A stretch of DNA of 64,000 nt from the NCBI GenBank assembly GCA_963703125.1, contig OY969790.1, positions 3,906,001 through 3,970,000 on the forward strand, in the 5' to 3' direction. The translations under genes were made by a program, and so were the position numbers. The DNA is from MFD04716-140 sp963703125. Its GTDB lineage: Bacteria > Bacteroidota > Bacteroidia > Flavobacteriales > Flavobacteriaceae. Of the stretch, positions 1 to 8,353 are shown one piece after another; the stretch's first letter is position 1, and every line of letters starts with the position of its first letter. Below the pieces are notes generated by a model. It did not search any database, was not told the DNA's origin, and was given only the letters and a program-made list of their open reading frames with translations.

Positions 1-69
1 GTATTTCCAAGGTATTATATTCTCCCAATGCTATCATGTTACAAAAATAACTTAAAAAAGATTGTGCAT

Positions 70-106
70 AAAAAAAGCCGCCCACCAAATGGCGAACGGC
101 TTTTAG
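70..106 (-). terminator. Rho-independent terminator after the men/DUF2853 operon
   Basis: Arms AAAAGCCG (73-80) and CGGCTTTT (97-104) enclose a 16-nt loop. Read on the minus strand the stem is followed by a T-rich tract. It lies about 20 bp past the DUF2853 stop codon, so it should end the minus-strand menaquinone operon. Confidence 0.75.
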
Positions 107-122
107 TTTTCAAGGTCTTTTC

Positions 123-464
123 TTATTTATAAGCGGATTCTTTTTTGAAGTGCTTGCACAACATGTAATAAACAACGGCCCTGTGCTTATTCTTGTTTGA
201 AGAACCATATTTCTCCAGCACAGCCTTAACGGCATTTATTAAATCAGGACTATCTTTTAAACCTAATTTTTTAACCAGGTAGTTATTTTTTACCGTAGCC
301 AATTCTTTTTCATCTGCACCGGAAACCTTGGAAGCATCCAAATTGTAGATTGATGGACCAAGCCCAATCGTAACTTTGGTCAATAAAGCCATATCTGCGG
401 AGGCACCAAACTTGTCCTTAATGTCGGCAGCATACTTTTCAATTAATTCGTCTCTTTTACTCAT
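123..464 (-). CDS. DUF2853 family protein
   Basis: Small soluble protein of 113 residues, starting MSKRDELIEKY and ending KKESAYK. The frame stays open a further 18 codons upstream, but the ATG at 462-464 gives the usual family N-terminus and avoids overlap with menD. It resembles the DUF2853 family, found widely in Bacteroidota and Proteobacteria and of unknown function; it is helical and lysine-rich with no signal peptide. It starts 19 bp after the menD stop on the same strand and precedes a terminator, so it is probably the last gene of the menaquinone transcript. A role in quinone metabolism is suggested only by position. Confidence 0.85.
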   Translation of the reverse strand: MSKRDELIEKYAADIKDKFGASADMALLTKVTIGLGPSIYNLDASKVSGADEKELATVKNNYLVKKLGLKDSPDLINAVKAVLEKYGSSNKNKHRAVVYYMLCKHFKKESAYK

Positions 465-483
465 AATAGTTAGTGTTGAATAA

Positions 484-2256
484 TTAATGGTTAATAATAC
501 CCGAAGATATAAAATCAAAATAACCCATCAAAATTTTATTGTTCACTACCCTAGGGGTATATATTTCGAGCAATTTAGCATTACCTGATTCATTAAAAAA
601 GCTGCAATATGTCTTCTCAAAAGTTTCCTTATCCTGTGCGAAGCTGTATTCAATTCCATGCATTTCACATAATTTTTTCGCAGTAAGCGTATGGGAAGTT
701 TCAAAATAGTTTTCAAAATTTTCATTGTCAGCATGACCTGGAAGAATTCTAAAAATGCCTCCCCCTTGGTTGTTGATTACTACAATCCTAAAATCAGAAC
801 GGATATAATTGCTCCACAAGCCATTGCTATCATAAAAGAAACTCAGGTCTCCGGTTATGAACAAAGTTGGGTTTTCATAAAAAATAGATGCTCCAATGGC
901 TGTTGAGGTACTTCCGTCAATTCCACTAGTTCCCCTATTGCAGAATATTCTGAGCGTTTTATGCAAATCAAAAAGTTGTGCATAGCGTACCGTTGAACTA
1001 TTGGCAAGCTGCAATTGAAAATGATGGGGTATTTTGTCAAAAATACGATGGTACGTCCACAGGTTCGAAAAAACCACCTCCTTCATGAAAGTGGTACGTT
1101 TTGCAATATAATTGCTCTTGAAAAGATTCCAGACCTCGTGGTATTTACTTGGTTTTGACTGAATGGCCACCAAAAATTCCTTAAAAAAAGAATTCACATC
1201 CGCCTTGAAATGATGCGATAAACAAAAAAATGTGTTCAATGCTTGTTTTGGGTCAATGTGCCAGTGGTGTTGTGGTTTGAAATCCCTTAAAAAAGACTTT
1301 ATTTTTTTTGAAACAATAAGTCCTCCAAAAGTCAAAAGAATTTCAGGTCTTAGCTGCCCAAAAATTTCAGCCCTTTTAGTCAACTTTTCAATAGGTGCAA
1401 GTATGCTATCTATGCTTGGAAAAAAACTAGGGTCATGAAGATTGGAGGTGGTTTCGGTCAAAACTACGACCGAGGGGTCATCGGCCAAATATTTTACGAT
1501 TGCCGGGGCAATTGCATCTGGGTCGTTTACCCCGATCAAAACCATTTTACGGGATGAGTTGTTCCAAATATTCGCAAAACTTATTATTTCCTGTACCGGC
1601 CTTGAACCTACATAGTTAATTTCATCAATACTTGGGGCAACGGTTAAGTCATCCATTTGATCATAGAGGGGCTCTTCAAAGGGTACATTTATGTGAACGG
1701 GAACCTTTTTTGAAATCGTCCTGTTTATGGCATTGTTCAACTCGGCATCATTGAATGATTGTACCTTTTGCTGAGAATCTTCCATTGTATTATTGACAAT
1801 CAATCCGGGGCCATACTTTTGCACCTTGTCGGTGGAATGAACTACATCTTGCATCAGATTGGCAGAATACCCAATATGATTTTCAAAAACGTTCATTTGG
1901 CGAATGGTTTGTCCGTCACCGATGTCAATCTTATATGAAGGCCGGTTCGCCGAAATCACCAACAAGGGAATATCACTATAGAATGCCTCTGCAACGGCCG
2001 GATAATAATTCAATAGTGCACTCCCTGAAGTGCAGACCACAGCGACAGGGGTTTTTGTCTGTTGTGCGATACCTAAGGCAAAAAATGCAGCGGAACGCTC
2101 ATCAACTATGCTGAAACATTTGAAATAGGGATCCCCCGTAAATCCTATAATAAGGGGTGCATTTCTGGAACCGGGCGAGATTACAATGTTTTGAATACCT
2201 TTTGCCTTGCAATGTAAAACAACTGTTTGTGCGGACGGAATGCTAGAATGTTTCAT
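484..2256 (-). CDS. menD: 2-succinyl-5-enolpyruvyl-6-hydroxy-3-cyclohexene-1-carboxylate synthase (MenD)
   Basis: Thiamine-diphosphate enzyme that adds the succinyl semialdehyde unit from 2-oxoglutarate to isochorismate in menaquinone synthesis. At 590 residues it is close to the usual MenD size. Visible motifs: SPGSRNAPLI near residue 27 (isochorismate/ThDP site), DERSAAFFALG near residue 52, and the ThDP/Mg motif GDLSFFYDSNGLW followed by NNQGGGIFRILPG in the C-terminal third. It is cytosolic. It lies 38 bp downstream of menF on the same strand, so isochorismate made by MenF is used by the next gene product. Family assignment is firm. Confidence 0.96.
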   Translation of the reverse strand: MKHSSIPSAQTVVLHCKAKGIQNIVISPGSRNAPLIIGFTGDPYFKCFSIVDERSAAFFALGIAQQTKTPVAVVCTSGSALLNYYPAVAEAFYSDIPLLVISANRPSYKIDIGDGQTIRQMNVFENHIGYSANLMQDVVHSTDKVQKYGPGLIVNNTMEDSQQKVQSFNDAELNNAINRTISKKVPVHINVPFEEPLYDQMDDLTVAPSIDEINYVGSRPVQEIISFANIWNNSSRKMVLIGVNDPDAIAPAIVKYLADDPSVVVLTETTSNLHDPSFFPSIDSILAPIEKLTKRAEIFGQLRPEILLTFGGLIVSKKIKSFLRDFKPQHHWHIDPKQALNTFFCLSHHFKADVNSFFKEFLVAIQSKPSKYHEVWNLFKSNYIAKRTTFMKEVVFSNLWTYHRIFDKIPHHFQLQLANSSTVRYAQLFDLHKTLRIFCNRGTSGIDGSTSTAIGASIFYENPTLFITGDLSFFYDSNGLWSNYIRSDFRIVVINNQGGGIFRILPGHADNENFENYFETSHTLTAKKLCEMHGIEYSFAQDKETFEKTYCSFFNESGNAKLLEIYTPRVVNNKILMGYFDFISSGIINH

Positions 2257-2294
2257 TGGTGGTAAAAATACAAAGTGCCTAATTCTTAACCCAA

Positions 2295-3404
2295 TTAATT
2301 TTGGTATAACACCGATAGCATCGTTCTGCTTTTATGAACCGTTTCTTCCCATTCGCTATCGGGGTTCGAATCGTGTGTAATTCCTCCGCCAACATAGACC
2401 AAGGCCTTATCATTTTGTATTTTAACGCATCGTAGATTTACAAATAGTTGAGTCTCTTTTTTGATGACACGGTACGCTTTATTTTCAATGTTTCGACTAT
2501 TGGAAACCCGGTCCTTTCCCCCAAGCATATTCAACTCTCCCAAAAAGCCGGTATAGAACTCTCTGTCGTAGTTTTCATTGTCTATAATAAACTGTTGGGT
2601 TTCTTTCAAAGGAAGTCCACATACGGCGGGGGTAGGATGCAAAACCTTTATAACTTGGTTTAGGGAACTTTGCTGGCGTCCAGTAATTTTAGATCTTAGG
2701 TGCCATAGATTTCCTGCCCTCACAGATTCAGGCTGAGTTGCCTTAAGTCCTGAGACCATGGGAGCCAATGCGTCTTGAATATACCTCGTCACCAAACTTT
2801 GTTCCTTTATTTCCTTGTCGCCCCACAAGGGATGGTCATTTTGAATCGCTGATTGTGTACCTGCAAGCGACATGGTCGTGAATCTATTGTTTTCGATATG
2901 TAATAGGATCTCTGGTGTTGCGCCCAACCACAATCCTACTTTCGGATGATACCATAGGTAACAGAAGGCAGTGGCATAGGTTGATAAAATGCACTGAAGA
3001 ATGTCAAATGGGGAATTTCTTGATTCCACTTCGATTTTTCTGGAGAGCACTACCTTCTTAAATGTGCCCCTGTGGATCGCTTGAATACCTTTCTCCACCA
3101 ATTTTTTGTAAATCGATCTCTGAAAATCTTGGGCCTCCGATGGGCCGTCATTACCCGTAACTATACTTTTTCCCGTAAAATCAGAGGCTTCCAACTTTTC
3201 ATCGATCCGTAATAATATGGGCGGTTGATTGGAATCAAAGGGTGCAAAAACAAAACCAACTTCGGAATAGTCGCTAACATGGTTCAACAAACCATCATTT
3301 TGAAAAACGGCCTTTACCGCTTCCTCATTGGGCTTTCTATAGATGGCAAAAGGAAGTTTGCAAGAATGTTGGGTTTTCGCACGTGCTAACAATTCAGAGA
3401 ACAT
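2295..3404 (-). CDS. menF: Isochorismate synthase (MenF type)
   Basis: Chorismate-binding enzyme converting chorismate to isochorismate, the committed step to menaquinone. At 369 residues it is a compact member of the anthranilate synthase I/isochorismate synthase family. Visible signatures: a VVLSRKIEV strand near residue 122, GATPEILL, TMSLAGT, HPTPAVCGLP and the C-terminal GGGITHDSNPDSEWEET block that binds Mg and chorismate. It begins one base after the stop of the upstream thioesterase gene and is followed by menD, so the operon is clear. A siderophore-type isochorismate synthase is possible in isolation, but the menD neighbour argues for menaquinone. Confidence 0.93.
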   Translation of the reverse strand: MFSELLARAKTQHSCKLPFAIYRKPNEEAVKAVFQNDGLLNHVSDYSEVGFVFAPFDSNQPPILLRIDEKLEASDFTGKSIVTGNDGPSEAQDFQRSIYKKLVEKGIQAIHRGTFKKVVLSRKIEVESRNSPFDILQCILSTYATAFCYLWYHPKVGLWLGATPEILLHIENNRFTTMSLAGTQSAIQNDHPLWGDKEIKEQSLVTRYIQDALAPMVSGLKATQPESVRAGNLWHLRSKITGRQQSSLNQVIKVLHPTPAVCGLPLKETQQFIIDNENYDREFYTGFLGELNMLGGKDRVSNSRNIENKAYRVIKKETQLFVNLRCVKIQNDKALVYVGGGITHDSNPDSEWEETVHKSRTMLSVLYQN

Positions 3405-3405
3405 C

Positions 3406-3828
3406 TTACTTTTTGGGTAATGCGATTGTGGTTAATTTACACACAGAGATAAGGTTATCCGCAGAATCTGTTATTTTAATATCCCACAATTGGGTGGTTC
3501 GGCCTTTGTGGATAATGGTTGCCCTTGCGAACACCACCCCGTCCCTGACACTTTTTACATGATTCGCGGATATCTCTATGCCCCGAACAAAAAAATTCTG
3601 TGCATCCAAGAATATGTAAGAAGCTGTACTCCCCACACTTTCGGCCAGTGCTACCATGGCACCCCCGTGTAAAACGCCATCCGGTTGATGCACCTTTGAA
3701 CTTACAGGCATTTTACCGATCAGAAAGTCGGTCCCTACATCAATGTATTCAATACCCAAAGTTTCCATCATCGTATTTTTTGATGACTCGTTGCAGACCT
3801 TTAGGATTTTCGTTTTAAAATCATCCAT
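3406..3828 (-). CDS. Hotdog-fold PaaI/YdiI-type thioesterase, probable DHNA-CoA thioesterase
   Basis: Single hotdog domain of 140 residues. The block HQPDGVLHGGAMVALAES (residues 47-64) matches the active-site helix of YdiI/MenI thioesterases, and Glu63 aligns with the catalytic Glu of E. coli YdiI. The family hydrolyses acyl- or aroyl-CoA; YdiI acts on 1,4-dihydroxy-2-naphthoyl-CoA in menaquinone synthesis. It is first in the minus-strand operon with menF and menD, one base before menF, so the MenI role is a good inference. A PaaI-like phenylacetate role is less likely because no paa gene is nearby. The promoter must lie in the 73-bp gap shared with the divergent gene at 3902. Confidence 0.88.
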   Translation of the reverse strand: MDDFKTKILKVCNESSKNTMMETLGIEYIDVGTDFLIGKMPVSSKVHQPDGVLHGGAMVALAESVGSTASYIFLDAQNFFVRGIEISANHVKSVRDGVVFARATIIHKGRTTQLWDIKITDSADNLISVCKLTTIALPKK

Positions 3829-3901
3829 TAAAGTATTTTTTTTGTAAAATTAAGTATTACGAAAGCAACAAAAGCCATTACTTTGAAATAGATTTTGATT
3901 T

Positions 3902-4546
3902 ATGGACACGACAGCAAAAAAAGTAACCTACCAAACAACCAATAGCTATTTGACATTGAACAGACTATCGGAAAAGACTAAAAATATATGGGTGGTGCTG
4001 CACGGAATCGGGTTTTTGAGCAAGTATTTCCTGACCTATTTTGATGAAATTCCTTCTGGGGAAAACTATATCATTGCGCCACAGGCCCCCTCTAAATACT
4101 ACCTAAAGGGCGAATATAGACATGTCGGGGCCAGTTGGCTGACCAAAGAGGATACTGTTCAAGAAACGAAAAATGTAATTTCCTATTTAGACTCGGTTTT
4201 AGAGAATGAGCAAATCCCAAAGGACCGTAATCTCATCGTTTTCGGGTTTTCCCAAGGAGTATCCGTCGCAACGAGATGGGTGGCCGCAAAACAACTAAAG
4301 TGCGAACATTTGATTTTATATGCAGGAGGAATTCCCAACGAACTGATGCCCAAGGATTTTGAGCAGTTATTGGAAAAAAAAATGCGGGTTACGGTACTTG
4401 TTGGGGATCAAGATGAATTTTTGACAGGTGAACGTTCCGAATTGGAATCTAAAAAAATTGAAAACCTCTTTCAAGGCAAAGTAAAACAAATTGTTTTCAA
4501 AGGCGGACATGAAATAAAGAAAGAACTTCTCAAGACCCTAGCATAA
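3902..4546 (+). CDS. Alpha/beta hydrolase, phospholipase/carboxylesterase family
   Basis: Cytosolic hydrolase of 214 residues of the YpfH/carboxylesterase type. The nucleophile elbow GFSQG puts Ser117 in the active site; an oxyanion-type WVVLHGIG strand lies near residue 30, an acid in VLVGDQDEF, and the catalytic His in KGGHEIKKELL near the C-terminus. Substrate is unknown; the family cleaves short acyl esters. The stop codon overlaps the start of the following GNAT gene by one base, so they are translationally coupled. Confidence 0.85.
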   Translation: MDTTAKKVTYQTTNSYLTLNRLSEKTKNIWVVLHGIGFLSKYFLTYFDEIPSGENYIIAPQAPSKYYLKGEYRHVGASWLTKEDTVQETKNVISYLDSVLENEQIPKDRNLIVFGFSQGVSVATRWVAAKQLKCEHLILYAGGIPNELMPKDFEQLLEKKMRVTVLVGDQDEFLTGERSELESKKIENLFQGKVKQIVFKGGHEIKKELLKTLA

Positions 4547-5100
4547 TGGAAAATACTATTGTTTTAGAAAATGATTTTTTGAGGATCTCGCCACTGACCC
4601 TGGACAATTATGAGAATCTGTACGAAGTGGCCTCCCAAGAAAAACTGGTACAGTATTCACCCTCGGACATTGAGACGCCCCAAGCGTTAAAAAAGTATGT
4701 GGAAACGGCCTTGGAGCATCAAAAAATGGGTACCGCCCTACCCTTTATCATTTTCGACAAAAGAGTGAAAAAGTACGCGGGAAGTACCCGTTATATGAAT
4801 ATACAATGGCCCCATAAGGTGCTTGAAATTGGTTCTACGTGGATCGGCCGTGAATTTCAGGGAACAGGTCTAAATGGTCAAATGAAACTGTTGATGCTAA
4901 ATTACGCCTTTGATAGCATGGGGTTTGAAAAAGTGGAATTCCGTATTGATGAACGGAATGGCAGATCAAGGAAAGCGGTGGAAAAATTAGGGGGAGTCTT
5001 GGAAGGCATTCTCCGAAAAAATATCTATCTATTGGATGGTTTCAAGCGCAATACCTGCTGCTATGGAATTCTCAGGGAAGAATGGGTAGTTAGGAGTTAG
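4546..5100 (+). CDS. GNAT family N-acetyltransferase (RimJ/RimL-like)
   Basis: Acetyl-CoA-dependent acyltransferase of 184 residues. Motif A is visible as WIGREFQGTGLNGQMKLLML (about residues 98-117, with the Q/RxxGxG/A-like pyrophosphate loop), followed by GFEKVEFRIDERNGRSRKAVEKLG, typical of RimJ/RimL-like and ribosomal-protein acetyltransferases. Target unknown. It shares one base with the upstream hydrolase stop and ends within a short repetitive tract, so it is the last gene of this two-gene unit. Confidence 0.87.
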   Translation: MENTIVLENDFLRISPLTLDNYENLYEVASQEKLVQYSPSDIETPQALKKYVETALEHQKMGTALPFIIFDKRVKKYAGSTRYMNIQWPHKVLEIGSTWIGREFQGTGLNGQMKLLMLNYAFDSMGFEKVEFRIDERNGRSRKAVEKLGGVLEGILRKNIYLLDGFKRNTCCYGILREEWVVRS

Positions 5101-5131
5101 GTGTTGGGTGCTGGGTGCTGGGTGTTAGGTT
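5084..5131. repeat. Degenerate 7-bp tandem repeat (GGTGCTG-like)
   Basis: About six degenerate units of a GGTG[CT]TG / GTTAGG[AT] heptamer run across the stop codon of the GNAT gene (TAG 5098-5100) into the intergenic gap. The last codons of the GNAT gene (VVRS) come from the repeat itself. The origin is probably replication slippage. Confidence 0.7.
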
Positions 5132-5172
5132 TAAAAATATTCAATTCTCTATACCCAATACTATTTTAAGCT

Positions 5173-6102
5173 TCAATCTTTACTTGAAAATTCCAAAGGT
5201 TCGTAATACGCTATCTTTCTGGTAGTATAGGCATTGCCGGGCATAATGATCTGTTTGATCCAGTTGCCATTTTCACCGTGGTCAAATTGGTAAATATATT
5301 CCTTCACTTCCGTAGTTTCCCCTCGCTTCGTTTCCGTTTTTGTTAATATTCCCTTGCCATCGTATGTAAAAAGTGTGGTCTCCACCGGGGCAAACCGTTT
5401 GGATTCAGGACTAAACCTGAAGTTTGTGCGCGATACCATTTTCCCATTTTTATCATACTTGACTTCAACCGCCGAATTGGGCTCACCATCCAAATACTTC
5501 TTTGTAAGGACTATTTTTTGTATGGAACCCTCTTTTGTTTTACGCGATGACGTGCGCACAGATTCTAAGAGAACCCCATTTAACTTGGCAGTTCTGGTAT
5601 CTTCCCCTTTTAAGGATGCATACGCTATTTCCGTTTCGTCAGTACCTTCCTTATTGGTCCTAACTATCTTGTTCAGAAGACCTTTAGCATCATAGGTATA
5701 TTCATACTGGTCCAAATACTCCTTATCGTACGAAACGATCTTTTCTATGACACGCCGATTGTTCGTGGTGTCTATTTCGTATATATTCGCGATGGAAATA
5801 CCGCGGTCAAAAACATTGTCCCTGTAGTTTTCAGATCTCTTCTCAATAAGTTCCCCGTTCTCGAATTTATAATACGTGGTGTCATAATCCTGGTCGTTAT
5901 AACGCGTGACCGATTTGACCAGAAGTCCGTCCTCATTAAAATCATACTCCTCCTTGCCGTAATTTGTGCTGACCATACAGGATTTTACTTTGCCTATCAA
6001 ATCAAAATCCTTGGATGTGAATATTCGTATTTCCTGTCCGAAAGAATTCGTAGATGCGGCAACGATACAAAGTGTCAAGAGTAGCGTGTAAAGTTTTTCC
6101 AT
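5173..6102 (-). CDS. Exported protein with YD/RHS-like repeats
   Basis: Hypothetical secreted protein of 309 residues. An N-terminal signal peptide (hydrophobic residues 4-20, cleavage near FGQ-EI) is clear. The mature part contains recurring short beta units such as YDFNEDGLLVKSVTRYND, YTYDAKGLLNKIVRTN, VKYDKNGKMVSRTNF and TYDGKGILTKTETKRG, resembling RHS/YD-type strands that build beta sheets. No catalytic motif is recognised. It lies downstream of dnaK but is separated from it by a terminator, so it is probably transcribed on its own. Many Bacteroidota have such proteins; the function is unknown. Confidence 0.75.
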   Translation of the reverse strand: MEKLYTLLLTLCIVAASTNSFGQEIRIFTSKDFDLIGKVKSCMVSTNYGKEEYDFNEDGLLVKSVTRYNDQDYDTTYYKFENGELIEKRSENYRDNVFDRGISIANIYEIDTTNNRRVIEKIVSYDKEYLDQYEYTYDAKGLLNKIVRTNKEGTDETEIAYASLKGEDTRTAKLNGVLLESVRTSSRKTKEGSIQKIVLTKKYLDGEPNSAVEVKYDKNGKMVSRTNFRFSPESKRFAPVETTLFTYDGKGILTKTETKRGETTEVKEYIYQFDHGENGNWIKQIIMPGNAYTTRKIAYYEPLEFSSKD

Positions 6103-6147
6103 AGGGTAAAATTACTGGATATTCGCTGAACTTAAAAACCGGAGCAA

Positions 6148-6178
6148 AAAAAGAGCGACCAAAAGGTCGCTCTTACAT
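6148..6178 (-). terminator. Terminator after dnaK
   Basis: A perfect 10-bp stem AAGAGCGACC / GGTCGCTCTT (6151-6160 and 6165-6174) with loop AAAA, followed on the minus strand by a T run (plus-strand 6146-6152 is A-rich). It lies about 20 bp beyond the dnaK stop. Confidence 0.88.
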
Positions 6179-6197
6179 GATATTTATTCAAAATTTA

Positions 6198-8102
6198 CTA
6201 CTTGACTTCCTCAAAATCAACGTCCTCGACACTATCGCCTTCCTTGGCATCGCTACTTGCGGTATCCGTGCCATTTGCAGTAGGGCCTTGTTGTGCTTCT
6301 GCCTGTGCCTTGTACATTTCTTCGGACGCTACCTTCCAAGCTTCGTTAATTTTTTCCAAAGCTGGCGTAATCTGCGCCAAATCCTTGCTTTCATAACTCT
6401 TTTTCAAGTTTTCCAAAGCTTCCTCAATAGGCTTTTTCTTGTCCTCCGACAATTTCTCGCCAAATTCTTTCAACTGTTTTTCAGTCTGAAAAATCATGCC
6501 ATCGGCCTCGTTCAATTTATCGGCAGTTTCCTTCGCTTTTTTATCACTTTCCGCATTTGCTTCGGCTTCGGCTTTCATCTTTTTGATTTCCTCCTCCGTT
6601 AATCCGGAAGAAGCCTCAATTCTGATGTCCTGTGTTTTGTTCGTCGCCTTATCGGTTGCAGAGACCTTAATAATTCCGTTGGCATCAATATCAAAGGCTA
6701 CCTCAATTTGCGGGGTACCTCTTTGTGCCGGCGGAATTCCGTCCAAATGAAACCTCCCGATGGTCTTATTATCAGTGGCCATAGGTCGTTCCCCCTGTAA
6801 CACATGAATCTCTACGGAGGGCTGATTGTCTGCCGCAGTGGAGAATATCTGTGATTTTTTGGTGGGAATCGTCGTGTTGGCATCGATCAACTTGGTCATC
6901 ACGCCGCCCATGGTCTCAATACCCAATGAAAGCGGGGTCACATCCAACAACAACACATCTTTCACATCACCTGTCAAAACCCCACCTTGAATAGCGGCAC
7001 CTACTGCCACCACTTCATCGGGGTTCACCCCTTTTGAAGGTTTCTTGCCGAAAAACTTCTCAACGGCATCTTGTACGGCAGGAATTCTTGTAGAACCCCC
7101 TACCAAGATAATTTCATCAATATCGCTCTTTGAAAGCCCCGCCGCCTTTAAGGCAGTTTGACAAGGCTCAATGGTTCTTTTTACCAAATCCTCGATCAAT
7201 TGCTCAAACTTGGCACGTGTCAAAGTGCGCACCAAGTGCTTTGGTCCCGTTGCCGTTGCCGTTACGTATGGTAAATTTATTTCCGTCTGCGCAGAAGACG
7301 ACAATTCAATCTTCGCTTTCTCGGCAGCTTCCCTTAAGCGTTGCAACGCCATAGCATCCTTTCGAAGATCAATACTTTCGTCCTTGTTGAATTCATCGGC
7401 CAACCAATCAATTATCTTTTGATCCACATCATCTCCACCTAAATGGGTGTCCCCATCCGTAGCCAAAACCTCAAAAACACCATCGCCCAATTCAAGTATG
7501 GATACGTCATGCGTTCCTCCACCAAAATCAAAAACGACTATTTTTTGGTCCGTATTCTTCTTGTCCATACCGTATGCCAAAGAAGCGGCCGTTGGCTCGT
7601 TGATGATCCGTTCTACGGTAAGGCCCGCAATTTCGCCGGCCTCTTTTGTAGCCTGGCGCTGGGCATCGTTGAAATAGGCAGGTACGGTAATTACGGCACG
7701 TGTAACGGTCTGTCCCAAATAATCCTCGGCGGTTTTCTTCATTTTTTGAAGGATCATGGCCGATAATTCTTGGGGTGAATACAAACGGCCATCAATATCT
7801 ACCCGCGGGGTATCGTTGTCACCCTTTACCACTTTGTATGGTACCCTTTCAGCCTCTTTTTTTGATTCCGTATACTTGTTGCCCATAAACCTTTTGATGG
7901 AGTATACGGTTTTGGTCGGGTTCGTCACCGCCTGTCTCTTGGCGGGGTCCCCTACTTTTATCTCTCCTCCTTCAACAAATGCGATGACGGATGGTGTTGT
8001 TCTTTTTCCTTCGGCATTGGGAATAACCACTGGTTCATTCCCTTCCATTACGGAAACGCAGGAGTTGGTAGTACCCAAATCAATCCCTATAATTTTGCTC
8101 AT
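6198..8102 (-). CDS. dnaK: Molecular chaperone DnaK (Hsp70)
   Basis: ATP-dependent cytosolic chaperone of 634 residues, the usual length. The N-terminus IIGIDLGTTNSCVSVMEG is the phosphate-1 signature; VFDFGGGTHDVSIL and ILVGGSTRIPAVQ are the second and third Hsp70 signatures. The substrate-binding domain follows (DVTPLSLGIETMGGVMTKLI, ERPMATDNKTIGRFHLDGI), then a helical lid and the acidic tail ending DVDFEEVK. No grpE or dnaJ is adjacent. It is transcribed away from sdaA from a shared 250-bp gap containing a GACA-N3-TGTC palindrome 78 bp before the start codon. Confidence 0.98.
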   Translation of the reverse strand: MSKIIGIDLGTTNSCVSVMEGNEPVVIPNAEGKRTTPSVIAFVEGGEIKVGDPAKRQAVTNPTKTVYSIKRFMGNKYTESKKEAERVPYKVVKGDNDTPRVDIDGRLYSPQELSAMILQKMKKTAEDYLGQTVTRAVITVPAYFNDAQRQATKEAGEIAGLTVERIINEPTAASLAYGMDKKNTDQKIVVFDFGGGTHDVSILELGDGVFEVLATDGDTHLGGDDVDQKIIDWLADEFNKDESIDLRKDAMALQRLREAAEKAKIELSSSAQTEINLPYVTATATGPKHLVRTLTRAKFEQLIEDLVKRTIEPCQTALKAAGLSKSDIDEIILVGGSTRIPAVQDAVEKFFGKKPSKGVNPDEVVAVGAAIQGGVLTGDVKDVLLLDVTPLSLGIETMGGVMTKLIDANTTIPTKKSQIFSTAADNQPSVEIHVLQGERPMATDNKTIGRFHLDGIPPAQRGTPQIEVAFDIDANGIIKVSATDKATNKTQDIRIEASSGLTEEEIKKMKAEAEANAESDKKAKETADKLNEADGMIFQTEKQLKEFGEKLSEDKKKPIEEALENLKKSYESKDLAQITPALEKINEAWKVASEEMYKAQAEAQQGPTANGTDTASSDAKEGDSVEDVDFEEVK

Positions 8103-8179
8103 TCTATATGTTTTAAATATTAGTGCCTATTTTTATAATCGATTAGCAAATGTCAAACAATATGCCAAGAGGGTAAAAC

Positions 8180-8192
8180 TGACAGGATGTCA
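8180..8192. promoter_or_regulatory. Candidate palindromic operator upstream of dnaK
   Basis: TGACAGGATGTCA is a perfect inverted repeat of five bases around a 3-base centre, 78 bp upstream of the dnaK start. The core GACA-N3-TGTC recurs 71 bp upstream of clpB at 63350-63360. No CIRCE element was seen. Function as a heat-shock operator is inference from the shared position. Confidence 0.35.
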
Positions 8193-8353
8193 TTATTTGA
8201 GGTTCGGCCAATGGATCAAAACTAGTTGTCCTAAGTATCCCAAAGTCTTCCGAAATAGTTCTTACTTGTTAAAGATCTTTTTAACTCCAAATTCCAGAGC
8301 CAATTTCCAACGCACAATAAATGTATCTTTAGGCAGGGAAAATAGGTTTAGAA

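Noticed and set aside
8103..8353. CIRCE operator for HrcA upstream of dnaK
   Set aside because: No TTAGCACTC-N9-GAGTGCTAA-like repeat was found on either strand.
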